From the NCBI RefSeq assembly GCF_017165765.1, contig NZ_JAFGZD010000013.1, positions 62,001-126,000 on the forward strand: DNA of 64,000 nt, given 5' to 3'. Below are positions 35,001 through 44,670 of the stretch, one piece after another. Both the position numbers and the translations under genes were made by a program. The notes beneath the pieces were generated by a model, which saw nothing but the letters and a program-made list of their open reading frames with translations, did no database searches and had not been told where the DNA came from. This stretch comes from Pseudomonas capsici. Lineage in GTDB: Bacteria; Pseudomonadota; Gammaproteobacteria; Pseudomonadales; Pseudomonadaceae. Positions within the stretch are counted from its first letter, which is position 1; each line of letters starts with the position of its first letter.

Positions 35001-36904
35001 GCAAGGATGTCGAGGTCCTTTATGACCTGGATTACAACATTCCGGGCGTCCTGATCGGAGACCGGATGAGACTGCAGCAGATTCTCATCAATCTTGCAGG
35101 CAATGCGTTGAAGTTCACCCATCAGGGTCAGGTAACCATCGGTATCAAAGAGGTGCTCAGAAAACCTGAAAGCATTCGCTTGTGCATCTCGGTCAAGGAC
35201 ACAGGGATCGGTATAAGCGAGGCACAGCAAAAGATTATCTTTGATGGCTTTACACAAGCAGAAGCCTCTATTTCTCGCAGGTTCGGAGGTACAGGGCTTG
35301 GGCTGGTCATTTCAAGACGCCTGGTCGAATTGATGGGAGGAAAATTGCAGGTCGACAGCACGCTGGGACAAGGAAGCTGTTTCTGGTTCGAGATTGAACT
35401 GGTGATTGACAGCAATAACTCCCTGATAGATCTGTGCGGCCCCCTCAAGGAAACCCTGAATATTCTGATCGTGGACGACAATCAGGAATCTGCTGTTTCA
35501 TTGACCCAGATGATTACCGCACTTGGGTGGCAAGCCGATTGTGTCAACAGCGGAAGCAAGGCTGTGGCGCAAGTACGCAATGCCCAATCAAAGAACAGGC
35601 ATTACGACATTGTGCTGATGGACTGGCAAATGCCGGAACTTGACGGGCTGGAAACCGCACAGATCATTCAAGGCATGACGGATAAGCCCCGAATCATAAT
35701 GATTACGGCCTTCGGTCGCGAAGTATTGGCCCAGGAACAGAATAATCTGACGTCTGTTTTTTCTGATGTTCTGACGAAACCCGTCACCCCCTCCCAACTG
35801 TCAGGGGCCATCACCCGGTCACTCGGAACCTCTGCAGCAAACCCGCCTCCCGCCAGCGACAGAAAGAAAAAGAACAAGAGGCTCGAAGGCGTCCGTGTAC
35901 TGGTGGTGGAAGACAACTTTCTGAATCGCCAGGTCGCCTCCGAATTGCTCGCTGCCGAGGGCGCTATCGTCGCAATGGCAGAAGGTGGACTGGAAGGCGT
36001 TCAAGCTGTATTGCAGTCCAGACATCCTTTTGATGCAGTCCTGATGGATATGCAAATGCCTGACATCGACGGGCTGGAAGCAACCCGCAGAATCCGCGAA
36101 GACCAGAGATTTACCACACTCCCCATTCTGGCGATGACCGCCAATGTAACCCGTGACGATCAAGTGGCATGCCTGAAAGCCGGCATGAATGACCATATAG
36201 CCAAGCCCATAGATAACGAGCGTCTGGTTTCATGCCTGCTGAGCCATATTTCGGGCGTTGCCCCGCCCCTTCGTGACGAGCCCGTGTCTGCTCGCTCATC
36301 CGGCTCGGCCGTGGAGGAGAAAGAACATATTCTGGCGCGATTCGGTAATAACACCTCACTTATCAGGCAGGTTCTGAGCAGTTTCCTGACCAACACGGAA
36401 ACTCAATTAACGGCTCTGGAAACAGCACTGGCCGACCAGAACCGCCCTTCTATCCTTAACCTTCTGCACACGCTCAAGGGCAGCGCATCGACCATGGGAG
36501 CAAAATCGCTTTCCGAACTGGCAGCTTCATCGGAAAAACTATTGAAATCCGGCCCGCCAGACGATGCAGTCCATGGGATATCGCAAATCGATATCCCGAC
36601 ATTTCGTAAAGCACTTCACGAAAACGAACAGGCCCTGCAAGCCATGTTCCACGAAACAGAAAGTCGTCCTGCCGCCCTTGTTGCGACATCGGATACCGAA
36701 GGCTGGGAAACCCGGCTGAAAACACTCAGGGAATTACTCTGCGCTGGAAACCTCGACGTCCTTGAGCAGGCCGATACGCTTACCCGGGGAATTCCCTATA
36801 TGGACAAGTCTCAACTTCAGTTGCTGCTTCAACGAATAAACGAGCTCGACTTTCGCTCAGCGCTGAACATTCTCGATGACCACAGCCGGAAACCGGAAGA
36901 ATGA
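32030..36904 (+). CDS. CHASE/PAS hybrid sensor histidine kinase with two receivers and Hpt
   Basis: A 1624-residue membrane sensor. TM1 lies at about 13-33, a periplasmic CHASE domain at about 40-300, and TM2 at about 315-335. Four PAS-type domains follow at about 348-880. Then come HisKA with phospho-acceptor His908 (SHEIRTPMNAVLG), an HATPase (GNALKFT, DTGIGI, GGTGLGL), receiver 1 with Asp1198 (LMDWQMPELDG), receiver 2 with Asp1340 (LMDMQMPDIDG) and an Hpt domain with His1480 (LLHTLKGSAST). This is a complete internal phosphorelay. CHASE domains bind small extracellular ligands such as cytokinin-like molecules. The start is GTG at 32030 after an in-frame stop, with a weak ribosome-binding site. 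Its stop overlaps the next gene by four bases (ATGA). Base composition looks more A+T-rich than its neighbours. Confidence 0.93.
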   Translation: MVKNLSIPRLRPSLYLTLAVGITVSLLSAWVVDIQNRKYLLTRLNNEAENLAQATVERVDLYQYGLRGVRGVILTAGENISRDLFYRYSQTRDINKEFPGARGFGFIRRVPVEDQASFLAKARADDRQDFNIRELSPNTGERYVIQYIEPVDRNLSAIGLDIASQDTRRQAALSAMKTGNTTLSGPITLVQESGKPQQSFLILLPIYEEGQTPEGEKNRERHCIGWSYAPLLMSEVLAGLTIDPQKLAITLNDITESNDSSPFYTTDNLTHETPDEIEVEKTIQLYGRTWKLTTAAHPAFASSLNLTSPRSVMVSGLLISALLALLVSLMETASIRRRQFSNQQARISAIVESSTDAIIGKDLQGRVTSWNHGAEIMFGYSSREAIGKTIRELVTPDTLAQEETEILSRISGGDRFTNHHTIRRHKDGHLIDVSVSVSPIFAPDGSVAGASKTVRNISGQKAAEARIHELNADLERQVSERTIELENLNVLLGSILESASEISVVVTDTQGIVKIFNHGAQNMLGYSADEVVDRMTPGLFHLESEVLERQAELSAQFHKPIEGIRTFVEVAEQQGSETREWTYVRKDASHITVSLSVTVVRNLDGTIAGYLGIATDITSRKAFEKELASSLATTRAILATAVNPVITLDGEGMLKTYNPAAERAFGYGGNELEAIHAIDLMPKLFEEQGPASTSEFLSRLCIENYNSGQEVEVLRKDGSSYPAQMSLGIMDSSEEPMFVAIVADLTEQRRQRDEILAAHDHTTLAAEVANLGIWNWDLVKAHLEFNDQMYKLYALPHDLQNGALKYEHWRNRVHPDDIEETERKLNNAILGIGVYDPIFRALLPNGEIRFIQAAARVHYDATGTATRITGINLDITEERRLQTSLREAKDLADAASAAKSSFLANMSHEIRTPMNAVLGMLHLVKQTDLNVRQHDYVSKAHSAATSLLGLLNDILDYSKVESGKLILDIHAFEVDSLLQELSTVLSGNQDGKDVEVLYDLDYNIPGVLIGDRMRLQQILINLAGNALKFTHQGQVTIGIKEVLRKPESIRLCISVKDTGIGISEAQQKIIFDGFTQAEASISRRFGGTGLGLVISRRLVELMGGKLQVDSTLGQGSCFWFEIELVIDSNNSLIDLCGPLKETLNILIVDDNQESAVSLTQMITALGWQADCVNSGSKAVAQVRNAQSKNRHYDIVLMDWQMPELDGLETAQIIQGMTDKPRIIMITAFGREVLAQEQNNLTSVFSDVLTKPVTPSQLSGAITRSLGTSAANPPPASDRKKKNKRLEGVRVLVVEDNFLNRQVASELLAAEGAIVAMAEGGLEGVQAVLQSRHPFDAVLMDMQMPDIDGLEATRRIREDQRFTTLPILAMTANVTRDDQVACLKAGMNDHIAKPIDNERLVSCLLSHISGVAPPLRDEPVSARSSGSAVEEKEHILARFGNNTSLIRQVLSSFLTNTETQLTALETALADQNRPSILNLLHTLKGSASTMGAKSLSELAASSEKLLKSGPPDDAVHGISQIDIPTFRKALHENEQALQAMFHETESRPAALVATSDTEGWETRLKTLRELLCAGNLDVLEQADTLTRGIPYMDKSQLQLLLQRINELDFRSALNILDDHSRKPEE

Positions 36905-37839
36905 ATTTCACTCATGACGTGTGGGGGCCCGGGATCACTGCCAGGCCCAAGATTCTTATTGTCGATGACCAGGCAAGCAACATTCTGATTCTCAGAGAAA
37001 TATTTCGAGAGTCCTGCGACATCATCATGGCGACCGACGGGCAGCAAGCGCTGATGTTGTCTGCAACTCAACTTCCTGACCTCGTATTGCTGGATGTCGT
37101 CATGGAAGGGACCGATGGACATGAAGTCTGTCGCCAGATGAAAGACTCGCCACTGACGCAACACATCCCCATCATTTTCGTAACAGCCAACAGAGATGAA
37201 CTCGATGAAGTCAAGGGCTTCGAATTAGGGGCCGTAGACTTTATAACCAAACCCATCAATCCAACGATCGTCAGAGCCCGAGTCATTACTCACCTGACCC
37301 TCAAGCTGCAAAGCGACCTGCTCAGGCGCAGCGCATTTACCGATGGCCTGACGGGGGTTTCCAACAGAAGAAAGTTTGATGAAATGCTCGAACAATGCTG
37401 GCGTCAGAGTGACCGTAACGGCACTCCCCTGTCCCTTATAATGATCGATGTCGACTACTTCAAACTTTACAACGACCGGTACGGCCATCAGGCAGGCGAC
37501 CAGTGCCTGAAATCCATTGCTCAATCCTTGTCCGGGCTGATCCGGCGTCCTTTCGATCTGCTGGCACGTTATGGAGGAGAAGAGTTCGTCTGCATCCTGC
37601 CCCATACGGATATTTCAGGGGCCGTCAATGTAGCCGAAACCATGAAAGACGCTGTAGATGCCTTGGAGATGGAACACCTGGGTTCCGATATCGGCCAGAA
37701 GGTCACCATTTCCCTCGGGGTTGCCAGCACTGTTGCGACGCCCACTGGCACACAGGATGCCTTTTTGCGGGAAGCAGACAATCAGTTGTACATGGCCAAG
37801 AAGTCCGGCCGTCATCAGGTGGCAGCCGCCGGGCTCTGA
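36901..37839 (+). CDS. Response regulator with GGDEF diguanylate cyclase domain
   Basis: 312 residues. The N-terminal receiver (about 16-130) has the acidic pair IVDDQ, the phospho-acceptor Asp65 (LVLLDVVMEG) and the lysine of FITKPIN. The GGDEF domain has an intact active-site GGEEF at 225-229. An RxxD inhibitory site (RPFD, 216-219) lies five residues before it, so it should make c-di-GMP with product feedback. It is a PleD/WspR-like output. The four-base overlap with the hybrid kinase gene makes it the natural final acceptor of that phosphorelay. Confidence 0.94.
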   Translation: MNFTHDVWGPGITARPKILIVDDQASNILILREIFRESCDIIMATDGQQALMLSATQLPDLVLLDVVMEGTDGHEVCRQMKDSPLTQHIPIIFVTANRDELDEVKGFELGAVDFITKPINPTIVRARVITHLTLKLQSDLLRRSAFTDGLTGVSNRRKFDEMLEQCWRQSDRNGTPLSLIMIDVDYFKLYNDRYGHQAGDQCLKSIAQSLSGLIRRPFDLLARYGGEEFVCILPHTDISGAVNVAETMKDAVDALEMEHLGSDIGQKVTISLGVASTVATPTGTQDAFLREADNQLYMAKKSGRHQVAAAGL

Positions 37840-37861
37840 AGCCACCGGAACAGCCCCGAGA

Positions 37862-37882
37862 AAAGCTGGCAGTGCCAGCCTT
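37862..37882. terminator. Terminator between the cyclase and galactonate genes
   Basis: GCTGGC-AGT-GCCAGC is flanked by AAAA on the left and TTT near the right. It is a compact hairpin between convergent genes and suits bidirectional termination. Confidence 0.6.
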
Positions 37883-37896
37883 TCCGCAGGCCGTTA

Positions 37897-39207
37897 TCAC
37901 AACTCGATGCGTTCCACCTTGCCCACCAGCAGGATGTAGGACAGCGCGCCAATCAGCGCCAGCACAGCGATGTAGGTGATGGCAGGCGCAAAGGAATCAC
38001 CCGACGCCAGAAAGCCGATCACGATCGGTGTGGCAATCGCCGCCAGGTTACCGATGAAATTGAAGGTGCCACCGGTCAGCCCCAGCAGACGTGCCGGAGC
38101 CAGCGTCGAAACCAGCGACCAGGTGATCGACGCCAGACCATTGCCGAAGAACGCCAGCGCCAGGAACGCAATCACCAGCGGCGTGGAGTCCACGTAGTTG
38201 GCACCGATGATCGAGGTGGAAATCAGCAGACCGGCAATGATCGGCAACTTGCGCGCCAGACCCACACTATGGCCGCGCCGGATCAGCCAGTCCGAGAAAA
38301 ACCCCGAGCAGAGTACGCCGACAAAAGCCGCCAGAAACGGCAAGGACGCCAGCAGTCCGGACTTGATGAAATCCATACCGCGATACTTGACCAGATAGGT
38401 GGGGAACCAGGTCAGGAAGAACCAGAGGGTCGAATTGAGGCAGAACTGCCCCAGATAAATGCCCCACAGCTTGCGCTGACTCAGCACCACACCCAGATCC
38501 TGCCAACTGAAGCCACGCTTCTGCTTTTCGGTATCGACCTGGATATCCACCAGACCTCCGCCTTCGCGGATCAGGTCGATCTCTTCCTTGTTGATGCCTT
38601 TGAAATCACGCGGCTCGCGATACACCGCATACCAGATCACGGCCCAGAGTATGCCGACACCACCGGTGACGACAAACACCATATGCCAGCCGTAATGGGC
38701 TTGCAGCCAGGCCAGGACCGGAGTCAGGAACGCCAGGCCGACAAACTGCCCCGACGTATAGAAACCGATGGCCGTGGCCCGCTCGCGCTCGGGAAACCAG
38801 GAGGTGACCACGCGACTGTTGATCGGGTAGGCAGGCGCTTCCAGCGCACCGACGGCCATGCGCAGCACGAACAGCGCAATGAAACTCGCGGCAAAGCCCA
38901 GCATGACGGTCGCAATCGACCATAGCAGCAGCGCGGCGGTGTAAAGAATACGCGGCGGAACACGATCCACCAGCCAGCCGCCGGGGAGCTGCATGGCCGC
39001 ATAAGTCCAGCCGAAAGCCGAGAAAATCAGACCGACATGCACCGGGTCGATACCCAGTTCGCTGGTCAGAGCCGGCGCAGCGATGGACAGGTTGCTGCGG
39101 TCCAGATAATTGATCACCACCGTGATGAACAGCAGCACCATGATGAAGAAACGCTTGCGAGTAGGCGTGACTAAAGATGCCGCCCCTTCGAGAGTGCGGG
39201 TTTGCAT
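37897..39207 (-). CDS. MFS transporter, probable D-galactonate/sugar-acid importer
   Basis: 436 residues with about 12 membrane segments. It belongs to the anion:cation symporter branch of the major facilitator superfamily, seen in NYLDRSNLSIAAPALTSELG, GWTYAAMQLPGGWLVDRV and the cytoplasmic RERATAIGFYTSGQF. Members include the galactonate, glucarate and hexuronate carriers. It is the last gene of the dgoK-dgoA-dgoD operon, about 90 bp downstream of dgoD, so galactonate is the likely substrate. AAGGGG lies before the ATG. Confidence 0.88.
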   Translation of the reverse strand: MQTRTLEGAASLVTPTRKRFFIMVLLFITVVINYLDRSNLSIAAPALTSELGIDPVHVGLIFSAFGWTYAAMQLPGGWLVDRVPPRILYTAALLLWSIATVMLGFAASFIALFVLRMAVGALEAPAYPINSRVVTSWFPERERATAIGFYTSGQFVGLAFLTPVLAWLQAHYGWHMVFVVTGGVGILWAVIWYAVYREPRDFKGINKEEIDLIREGGGLVDIQVDTEKQKRGFSWQDLGVVLSQRKLWGIYLGQFCLNSTLWFFLTWFPTYLVKYRGMDFIKSGLLASLPFLAAFVGVLCSGFFSDWLIRRGHSVGLARKLPIIAGLLISTSIIGANYVDSTPLVIAFLALAFFGNGLASITWSLVSTLAPARLLGLTGGTFNFIGNLAAIATPIVIGFLASGDSFAPAITYIAVLALIGALSYILLVGKVERIEL

Positions 39208-39299
39208 GAAGATTGCCCCTTGTTGGATTTATGTGAGGACTGCGTTCTGCAATGCCTGATCGTGCAGCGCCAGAGGCTGCACGATCCTTCAGATCGCCA

Positions 39300-40448
39300 T
39301 CACCATTCGGCAAAGCTGCCGTCGGCATGGCGCCAGATCGGGTTGCGCCAGCGGTGGCCGATGGCAGCACGCTCCTTGACGTACTCTTCATTGATCTCGA
39401 TGCCCAGGCCCGGTCCGTTGGGGATCTTCACCATGCCCTTGTCGTAGTCGAACACCTCGGGGTGCTTCACATAGTCCAGCAGGTCGTTGCTCTCGTTGTA
39501 GTGAATGCCCAGGCTCTGCTCTTGAATGAAGGCGTTGTAGCAGGCTGCATCCAGCTGCAGGCAGGCCGCCAGCGCAATCGGCCCCAGCGGGCAATGCAGC
39601 GCCAGCGCCACGTCGTAGGCTTCGGCCATATTGGCGATCTTGCGGGTTTCGGTGATGCCACCGGCATGCGAGGCATCCGGCTGGATGATATCGACATAGC
39701 CTTCGCTCAGAACCCGCTTGAAGTCCCAACGCGAGAACAGCCGCTCACCCAGGGCAATGGGCGTGCTGGTCAGGGGTGCCAGTTCCTTGAGCGCCTCGTA
39801 GTTCTCGCTGAGGACCGGCTCTTCGATAAACATCAGCTTGAAGGGGTCCAGTTCCTTCATCAGCACCTTGGCCATGGGCTTGTGGACCCGGCCATGAAAG
39901 TCCACGCCAATGCCGACATTCGGCCCGACTGCGTCGCGTACCGCAGCCACGTTGGCCAGCGCCAGATCGACCTTGTCGAAGGTGTCGAGAAACTGCAGCT
40001 CTTCGGTGCCGTTCATTTTCACGGCGGTAAAGCCACGCCCCACTGCTTCCTTGGCAGCACGAGCGGTATCGGCGGGCCGATCGCCGCCGATCCAGGAATA
40101 CACGCGGATCTTGTCCCGTACCTGACCACCCAGCAGATCGCTGACCGAAACGCCCAGGGCCTTGCCCTTGATATCCCACAGCGCCTGGTCGATACCGGCC
40201 AGCGCACTCATGTGCACCGCGCCACCACGATAGAAACCGCCGCGGTACAGCACCGTCCAGATATCCTCGATATTGCGCGGGTCCTTGCCGATCAGATAAT
40301 CGGAAAGCTCCTCCACCGCTGCGGCGACAGTATGGGCGCGACCTTCGACAACCGGCTCGCCCCAGCCGACGACGCCGTCATCGGTTTCGACTTTCAGAAA
40401 GCACCAGCGTGGCGGAACGATAAAGGTCGTGAGCTTGGTGATTTTCAT
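39300..40448 (-). CDS. dgoD: D-galactonate dehydratase
   Basis: 382-residue enolase-superfamily dehydratase that converts D-galactonate to 2-dehydro-3-deoxygalactonate. The magnesium ligands fit the family pattern: GVDFHGRVHKPMA, FIEEPVLSEN and LGERLFSRWDF. The catalytic histidine pair is near HAGGITE and LHCPLGPIA. Overall sequence and length match DgoD closely. It lies in an operon with the kinase and aldolase for the next two steps. Confidence 0.93.
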   Translation of the reverse strand: MKITKLTTFIVPPRWCFLKVETDDGVVGWGEPVVEGRAHTVAAAVEELSDYLIGKDPRNIEDIWTVLYRGGFYRGGAVHMSALAGIDQALWDIKGKALGVSVSDLLGGQVRDKIRVYSWIGGDRPADTARAAKEAVGRGFTAVKMNGTEELQFLDTFDKVDLALANVAAVRDAVGPNVGIGVDFHGRVHKPMAKVLMKELDPFKLMFIEEPVLSENYEALKELAPLTSTPIALGERLFSRWDFKRVLSEGYVDIIQPDASHAGGITETRKIANMAEAYDVALALHCPLGPIALAACLQLDAACYNAFIQEQSLGIHYNESNDLLDYVKHPEVFDYDKGMVKIPNGPGLGIEINEEYVKERAAIGHRWRNPIWRHADGSFAEW

Positions 40449-40496
40449 GTGTGCAATTTCTCTTATAGGTATGGGAAGAAGCGCTGGGTGCGCCGG

Positions 40497-41123
40497 TCAG
40501 TTGGAAGTCAGTTCACGCCAGGCGCTGACATAAGCCTTGGCGCGCTGCTCGACATCCGCCACGCTCATGCCTGGCTTGAACAGCCCGGAACCCAAGCCAA
40601 AGCCTTTGACGCCGGCATCGAGGAAGTCCTTCATGTTCTGCGGCGTGATACCGCCCACCGGCAGCAGCACCGTGCCCGCTGGCAGCACCGCCAGCCAGGC
40701 CTTTACCACCGCTGGGGACATCTGCTCGGCAGGAAACAGCTTGAGCACATCGGCACCTTCGGCCAGGGCGTCAAAGGCTTCGGTGGGCGTGGCGACGCCC
40801 GGCGACAGAAACAATCCGGCCGCCTTGGCCGCGCGCAGGACCTTGGGGTCACTGTGCGGCATGACAATGACCTGACCGCCCGCCTCCTTGACCTGAACGA
40901 CCTGCTCCGCGGTCAGCACGGTTCCCGCACCGACCAGACAGTCGGCAGGCAGGTACTGACGCAGCAGGGTGATGCTGTCATAGGGCTGCGGCGAGTTGAG
41001 GGGCACCTCGATCACCCGGAAACCGGCCTGATACAAGACCTCTCCAATGGCTGGCGCTTCTTCGGGACGCAGGCCGCGCAGAATCGCGACCAGTCCGTTT
41101 TCCTGCAGAGCTTGTTTGAGCAT
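40497..41123 (-). CDS. dgoA: 2-dehydro-3-deoxy-6-phosphogalactonate aldolase
   Basis: 208 residues from the ATG at 41123. A KDPG-aldolase-family class I aldolase that cleaves the phosphorylated intermediate to pyruvate and glyceraldehyde 3-phosphate. Visible motifs are LVAILRG, VIEVPLNSP, GAGTVLT, VMPHSDP and the Schiff-base lysine in LKLFPAEQMSP. The start follows the dgoK stop by one base (TGA-A-ATG), so translation is coupled. The in-frame ATG at 41135 lies inside dgoK and lacks a ribosome-binding site. Confidence 0.93.
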   Translation of the reverse strand: MLKQALQENGLVAILRGLRPEEAPAIGEVLYQAGFRVIEVPLNSPQPYDSITLLRQYLPADCLVGAGTVLTAEQVVQVKEAGGQVIVMPHSDPKVLRAAKAAGLFLSPGVATPTEAFDALAEGADVLKLFPAEQMSPAVVKAWLAVLPAGTVLLPVGGITPQNMKDFLDAGVKGFGLGSGLFKPGMSVADVEQRAKAYVSAWRELTSN

Positions 41124-41124
41124 T

Positions 41125-42129
41125 TCACACCTCATGGGAATCTGTTGAAGACCCGGACGCGATCAGGTCAGCCTGAACGGCCACTTGCCACAGGCCCCGC
41201 TCGGTCGCCTGGGCGGCCGTCGTCACCTGCTCGAAACCGCACGCCGCAAGGCCACGTGTGTAACGCGCACAAAGCGACTCGCTACCGATCAGAATGACGG
41301 CAGGCAGTTGCTTGAACGTTTCTTGCTGGATTCGTGTCAGGGCTTCCAGTTCATGGCCGATGAGCAGACCGGACAGATAGTCAGGCTGGGCGCTGGCATC
41401 GAGCTGGCCGGTCAACCCCAGGGTTCGGGAACTGAAAATGGTCGAGAGCAGACCGGATGCCCCCTCATGCGACAGAGCGATGGACAGCCCGCAGTCGAAT
41501 GCACTGGTATCGAAGGTTTCGCCCGGGCGCATGGTGCGACCGAGAATGGTATGGCCGCACAAGGCGGCGTACACCTCGCCGGTCATGAAGGTATCGAAAT
41601 GGACAATGCAGCCTTCCACCACATGCACCCATTTGGAGTGGCTGCCGGGAAGACCGATCAACAGTGGCCGGCAGGTCGCCGCCTCGTCGAGCGAAGCCAG
41701 TACACCGAGCACCTGGGTTTCTTCGCCGCGCATCACATTGGGCAGCGTTGAGCGCTGCAAGACGCCGGGAATGATATGGATATCAACACCCCGCAGACTG
41801 CGCACGCTCTGCAGGGCTGCGCTCAACTCACTGACGCTGGCCGGGGTTTCCCGGTATACGGCTTCGCGCCAGCCCTGGGCACTGCCCACCATGCCACAGG
41901 CAATCACCGGCAGATCCGGTTGTGCATCGAGCCAGTCGCCACAGGCCTGATCGAAAGCCAGCTCAAAGCCATCGCTACACAATGCGCCCGCAATCAGCCG
42001 CGGCGTATCCGGCAACTGCATGATGCCTGCGCTCAAGGAGCGCTGTTCCAGGACCTGACCGTGTTCGCCAAGTCGATAAGCACGAAGTGAGGTTGTTCCC
42101 CAATCGAGCGCGATCAATTGCGCTGCCAT
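41125..42129 (-). CDS. dgoK: 2-dehydro-3-deoxygalactonokinase
   Basis: 334-residue sugar-acid kinase that phosphorylates 2-dehydro-3-deoxygalactonate at C6. The N-terminal phosphate-binding motif LIALDWGTTSLRAYRL and the GLPGSHSKWVHV segment are typical of the DgoK family. AGGTG lies before the ATG. It is first in the operon, and its upstream region holds a striking palindrome at 42212-42230. Confidence 0.94.
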   Translation of the reverse strand: MAAQLIALDWGTTSLRAYRLGEHGQVLEQRSLSAGIMQLPDTPRLIAGALCSDGFELAFDQACGDWLDAQPDLPVIACGMVGSAQGWREAVYRETPASVSELSAALQSVRSLRGVDIHIIPGVLQRSTLPNVMRGEETQVLGVLASLDEAATCRPLLIGLPGSHSKWVHVVEGCIVHFDTFMTGEVYAALCGHTILGRTMRPGETFDTSAFDCGLSIALSHEGASGLLSTIFSSRTLGLTGQLDASAQPDYLSGLLIGHELEALTRIQQETFKQLPAVILIGSESLCARYTRGLAACGFEQVTTAAQATERGLWQVAVQADLIASGSSTDSHEV

Positions 42130-42211
42130 CGCTTCACCTGTTGTTTTTTTAAAAGTGAGTGCGAGGCGGACTATAAACCCTGCCCGAATAAAATCTCAAT
42201 ATATAAATTAC

Positions 42212-42230
42212 AATCCCATATTATGGGATT
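42212..42230. promoter_or_regulatory. Palindromic operator candidate upstream of dgoK
   Basis: AATCCCAT-ATT-ATGGGATT is a perfect 8-bp inverted repeat about 85 bp upstream of dgoK, in A/T-rich DNA. Its shape (TCC..GGA with a TAT-like centre) resembles sites bound by IclR-family regulators. A possible promoter on the minus strand, TTGAGA-N17-TTATAG, lies between it and dgoK (about 42170-42198). It is a likely binding site for the galactonate regulator, perhaps the IclR protein at 30920-31729. Confidence 0.5.
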
Positions 42231-42274
42231 TTATTTTCAATCTTCGAGAGTTACCCAAACCCTCAACCCAATAA

Positions 42275-42306
42275 AAAACCCGCGACCTTTGCAGGACGCG
42301 GGTTTT
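42275..42306 (-). terminator. Terminator after asd
   Basis: AAAACCCGCG / CGCGGGTTTT is a 10-bp stem with a 12-nt loop. On the minus strand it ends in a T tract, 25 bp past the asd stop. Confidence 0.85.
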
Positions 42307-42331
42307 CATGTTGCCAGGCCCAGGCCGGGTA

Positions 42332-43444
42332 TCAACGCTCCAGCAGGATCCGCAGCATGCGACGCAACGGCTCGGCCGCACCCCACAGCAACTGGTCGCC
42401 TACAGTGAAAGCGCCCAGGTATTGCGAACCCATGTTCAGCTTGCGCAGACGCCCCACCGGAACGCTCATGGTGCCGGTTACAGCGGTCGGGCTCAGTTCC
42501 TGGATGCTGGCTTCACGATGGTTCGGGACCAGCTTGACCCATGGGTTGTGCTGACTGATCAAACCTTCGATGTCCGCAATTGGCACATCCTTGTTCAGTT
42601 TGATGGTCAGTGCCTGGCTGTGGCAGCGCATGGCACCGATCCGAACGCAGATGCCGTCCACCGGAATCGGGCTCTTGAAGCGACCCAGAATCTTGTTGGT
42701 CTCGGCCTGGCCTTTCCACTCTTCACGGCTCTGACCGTTCGGCAATTCCTTGTCGATCCAGGGGATCAGGCTGCCAGCCAGTGGCACACCGAAGTTCTCG
42801 GTCGGGAAGGCTTCGCCGCGCATGGCTTCAGCGACCTTGCGGTCGATGTCGAGGATGGCGCTGGCCGGGTTGGCCAGGTCATCGGCGACCGACGAATGGA
42901 CAGTGCCCATCTGCTTGATCAGCTCACGCATGTTCTGCGCGCCGGCACCGGATGCCGCCTGATAGGTCATGGCGTTCATCCATTCCACCAGACCGGCCTC
43001 GAACAGACCGCCCAGGCCCATCAGCATCAGGCTGACGGTGCAGTTGCCGCCGATGTAGTTCTTGGTGCCCGCGTCCAGTTGCTGGTCGATGACCTTGCGG
43101 TTCACAGGGTCCAGCACGATCACGGCATCGTCCTGCATGCGCAGGCTGGAGGCCGCGTCGATCCAGTAACCCTGCCAGCCGGCTTCGCGCAGCTTGGGGA
43201 ACACCTCGTTGGTGTAGTCGCCGCCCTGGCAGGTCAGAACCACGTCGAGAGTTTTCAGTTCTTCGATGCTGTAGGCATCCTTCAGAGGCGCAACATCCTT
43301 GCCTACCGACGGAGCCTGGCCACCGACATTGGAGGTAGTGAAGAACACGGGCTCAATGAGATCGAAGTCCTGCTCTTCCCGCATCCGTTGCATGAGCACG
43401 GAACCCACCATGCCACGCCAACCGATCAGACCTACACGTTTCAT
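42332..43444 (-). CDS. asd: Aspartate-semialdehyde dehydrogenase
   Basis: 370 residues. It reduces aspartyl phosphate to aspartate semialdehyde with NADPH, feeding lysine, diaminopimelate, threonine and methionine synthesis. The NADP motif is VGLIGWRGMVGSVLMQRM. The catalytic cysteine is in IGGNCTVSLMLMG. The start is MKRVGLIGW at 43444, with AAGGTG upstream; the frame stays open for 14 further codons. It lies downstream of leuB on the same strand. Confidence 0.96.
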   Translation of the reverse strand: MKRVGLIGWRGMVGSVLMQRMREEQDFDLIEPVFFTTSNVGGQAPSVGKDVAPLKDAYSIEELKTLDVVLTCQGGDYTNEVFPKLREAGWQGYWIDAASSLRMQDDAVIVLDPVNRKVIDQQLDAGTKNYIGGNCTVSLMLMGLGGLFEAGLVEWMNAMTYQAASGAGAQNMRELIKQMGTVHSSVADDLANPASAILDIDRKVAEAMRGEAFPTENFGVPLAGSLIPWIDKELPNGQSREEWKGQAETNKILGRFKSPIPVDGICVRIGAMRCHSQALTIKLNKDVPIADIEGLISQHNPWVKLVPNHREASIQELSPTAVTGTMSVPVGRLRKLNMGSQYLGAFTVGDQLLWGAAEPLRRMLRILLER

Positions 43445-43519
43445 CGCAACTACACCTTGAATAAAAGTGGGACCGCTGCCGCACATGTGTCATGCACAGC
43501 GAGCAGCGGGCCAGAGAGA

Positions 43520-44602
<1,083 letters not shown>

Positions 44603-44670
44603 AACATCCTCAATTTTGTGCATCGGTGCCTCGAACAGCACCTGTCTATAACGCTTGATACGGCAAAAAC

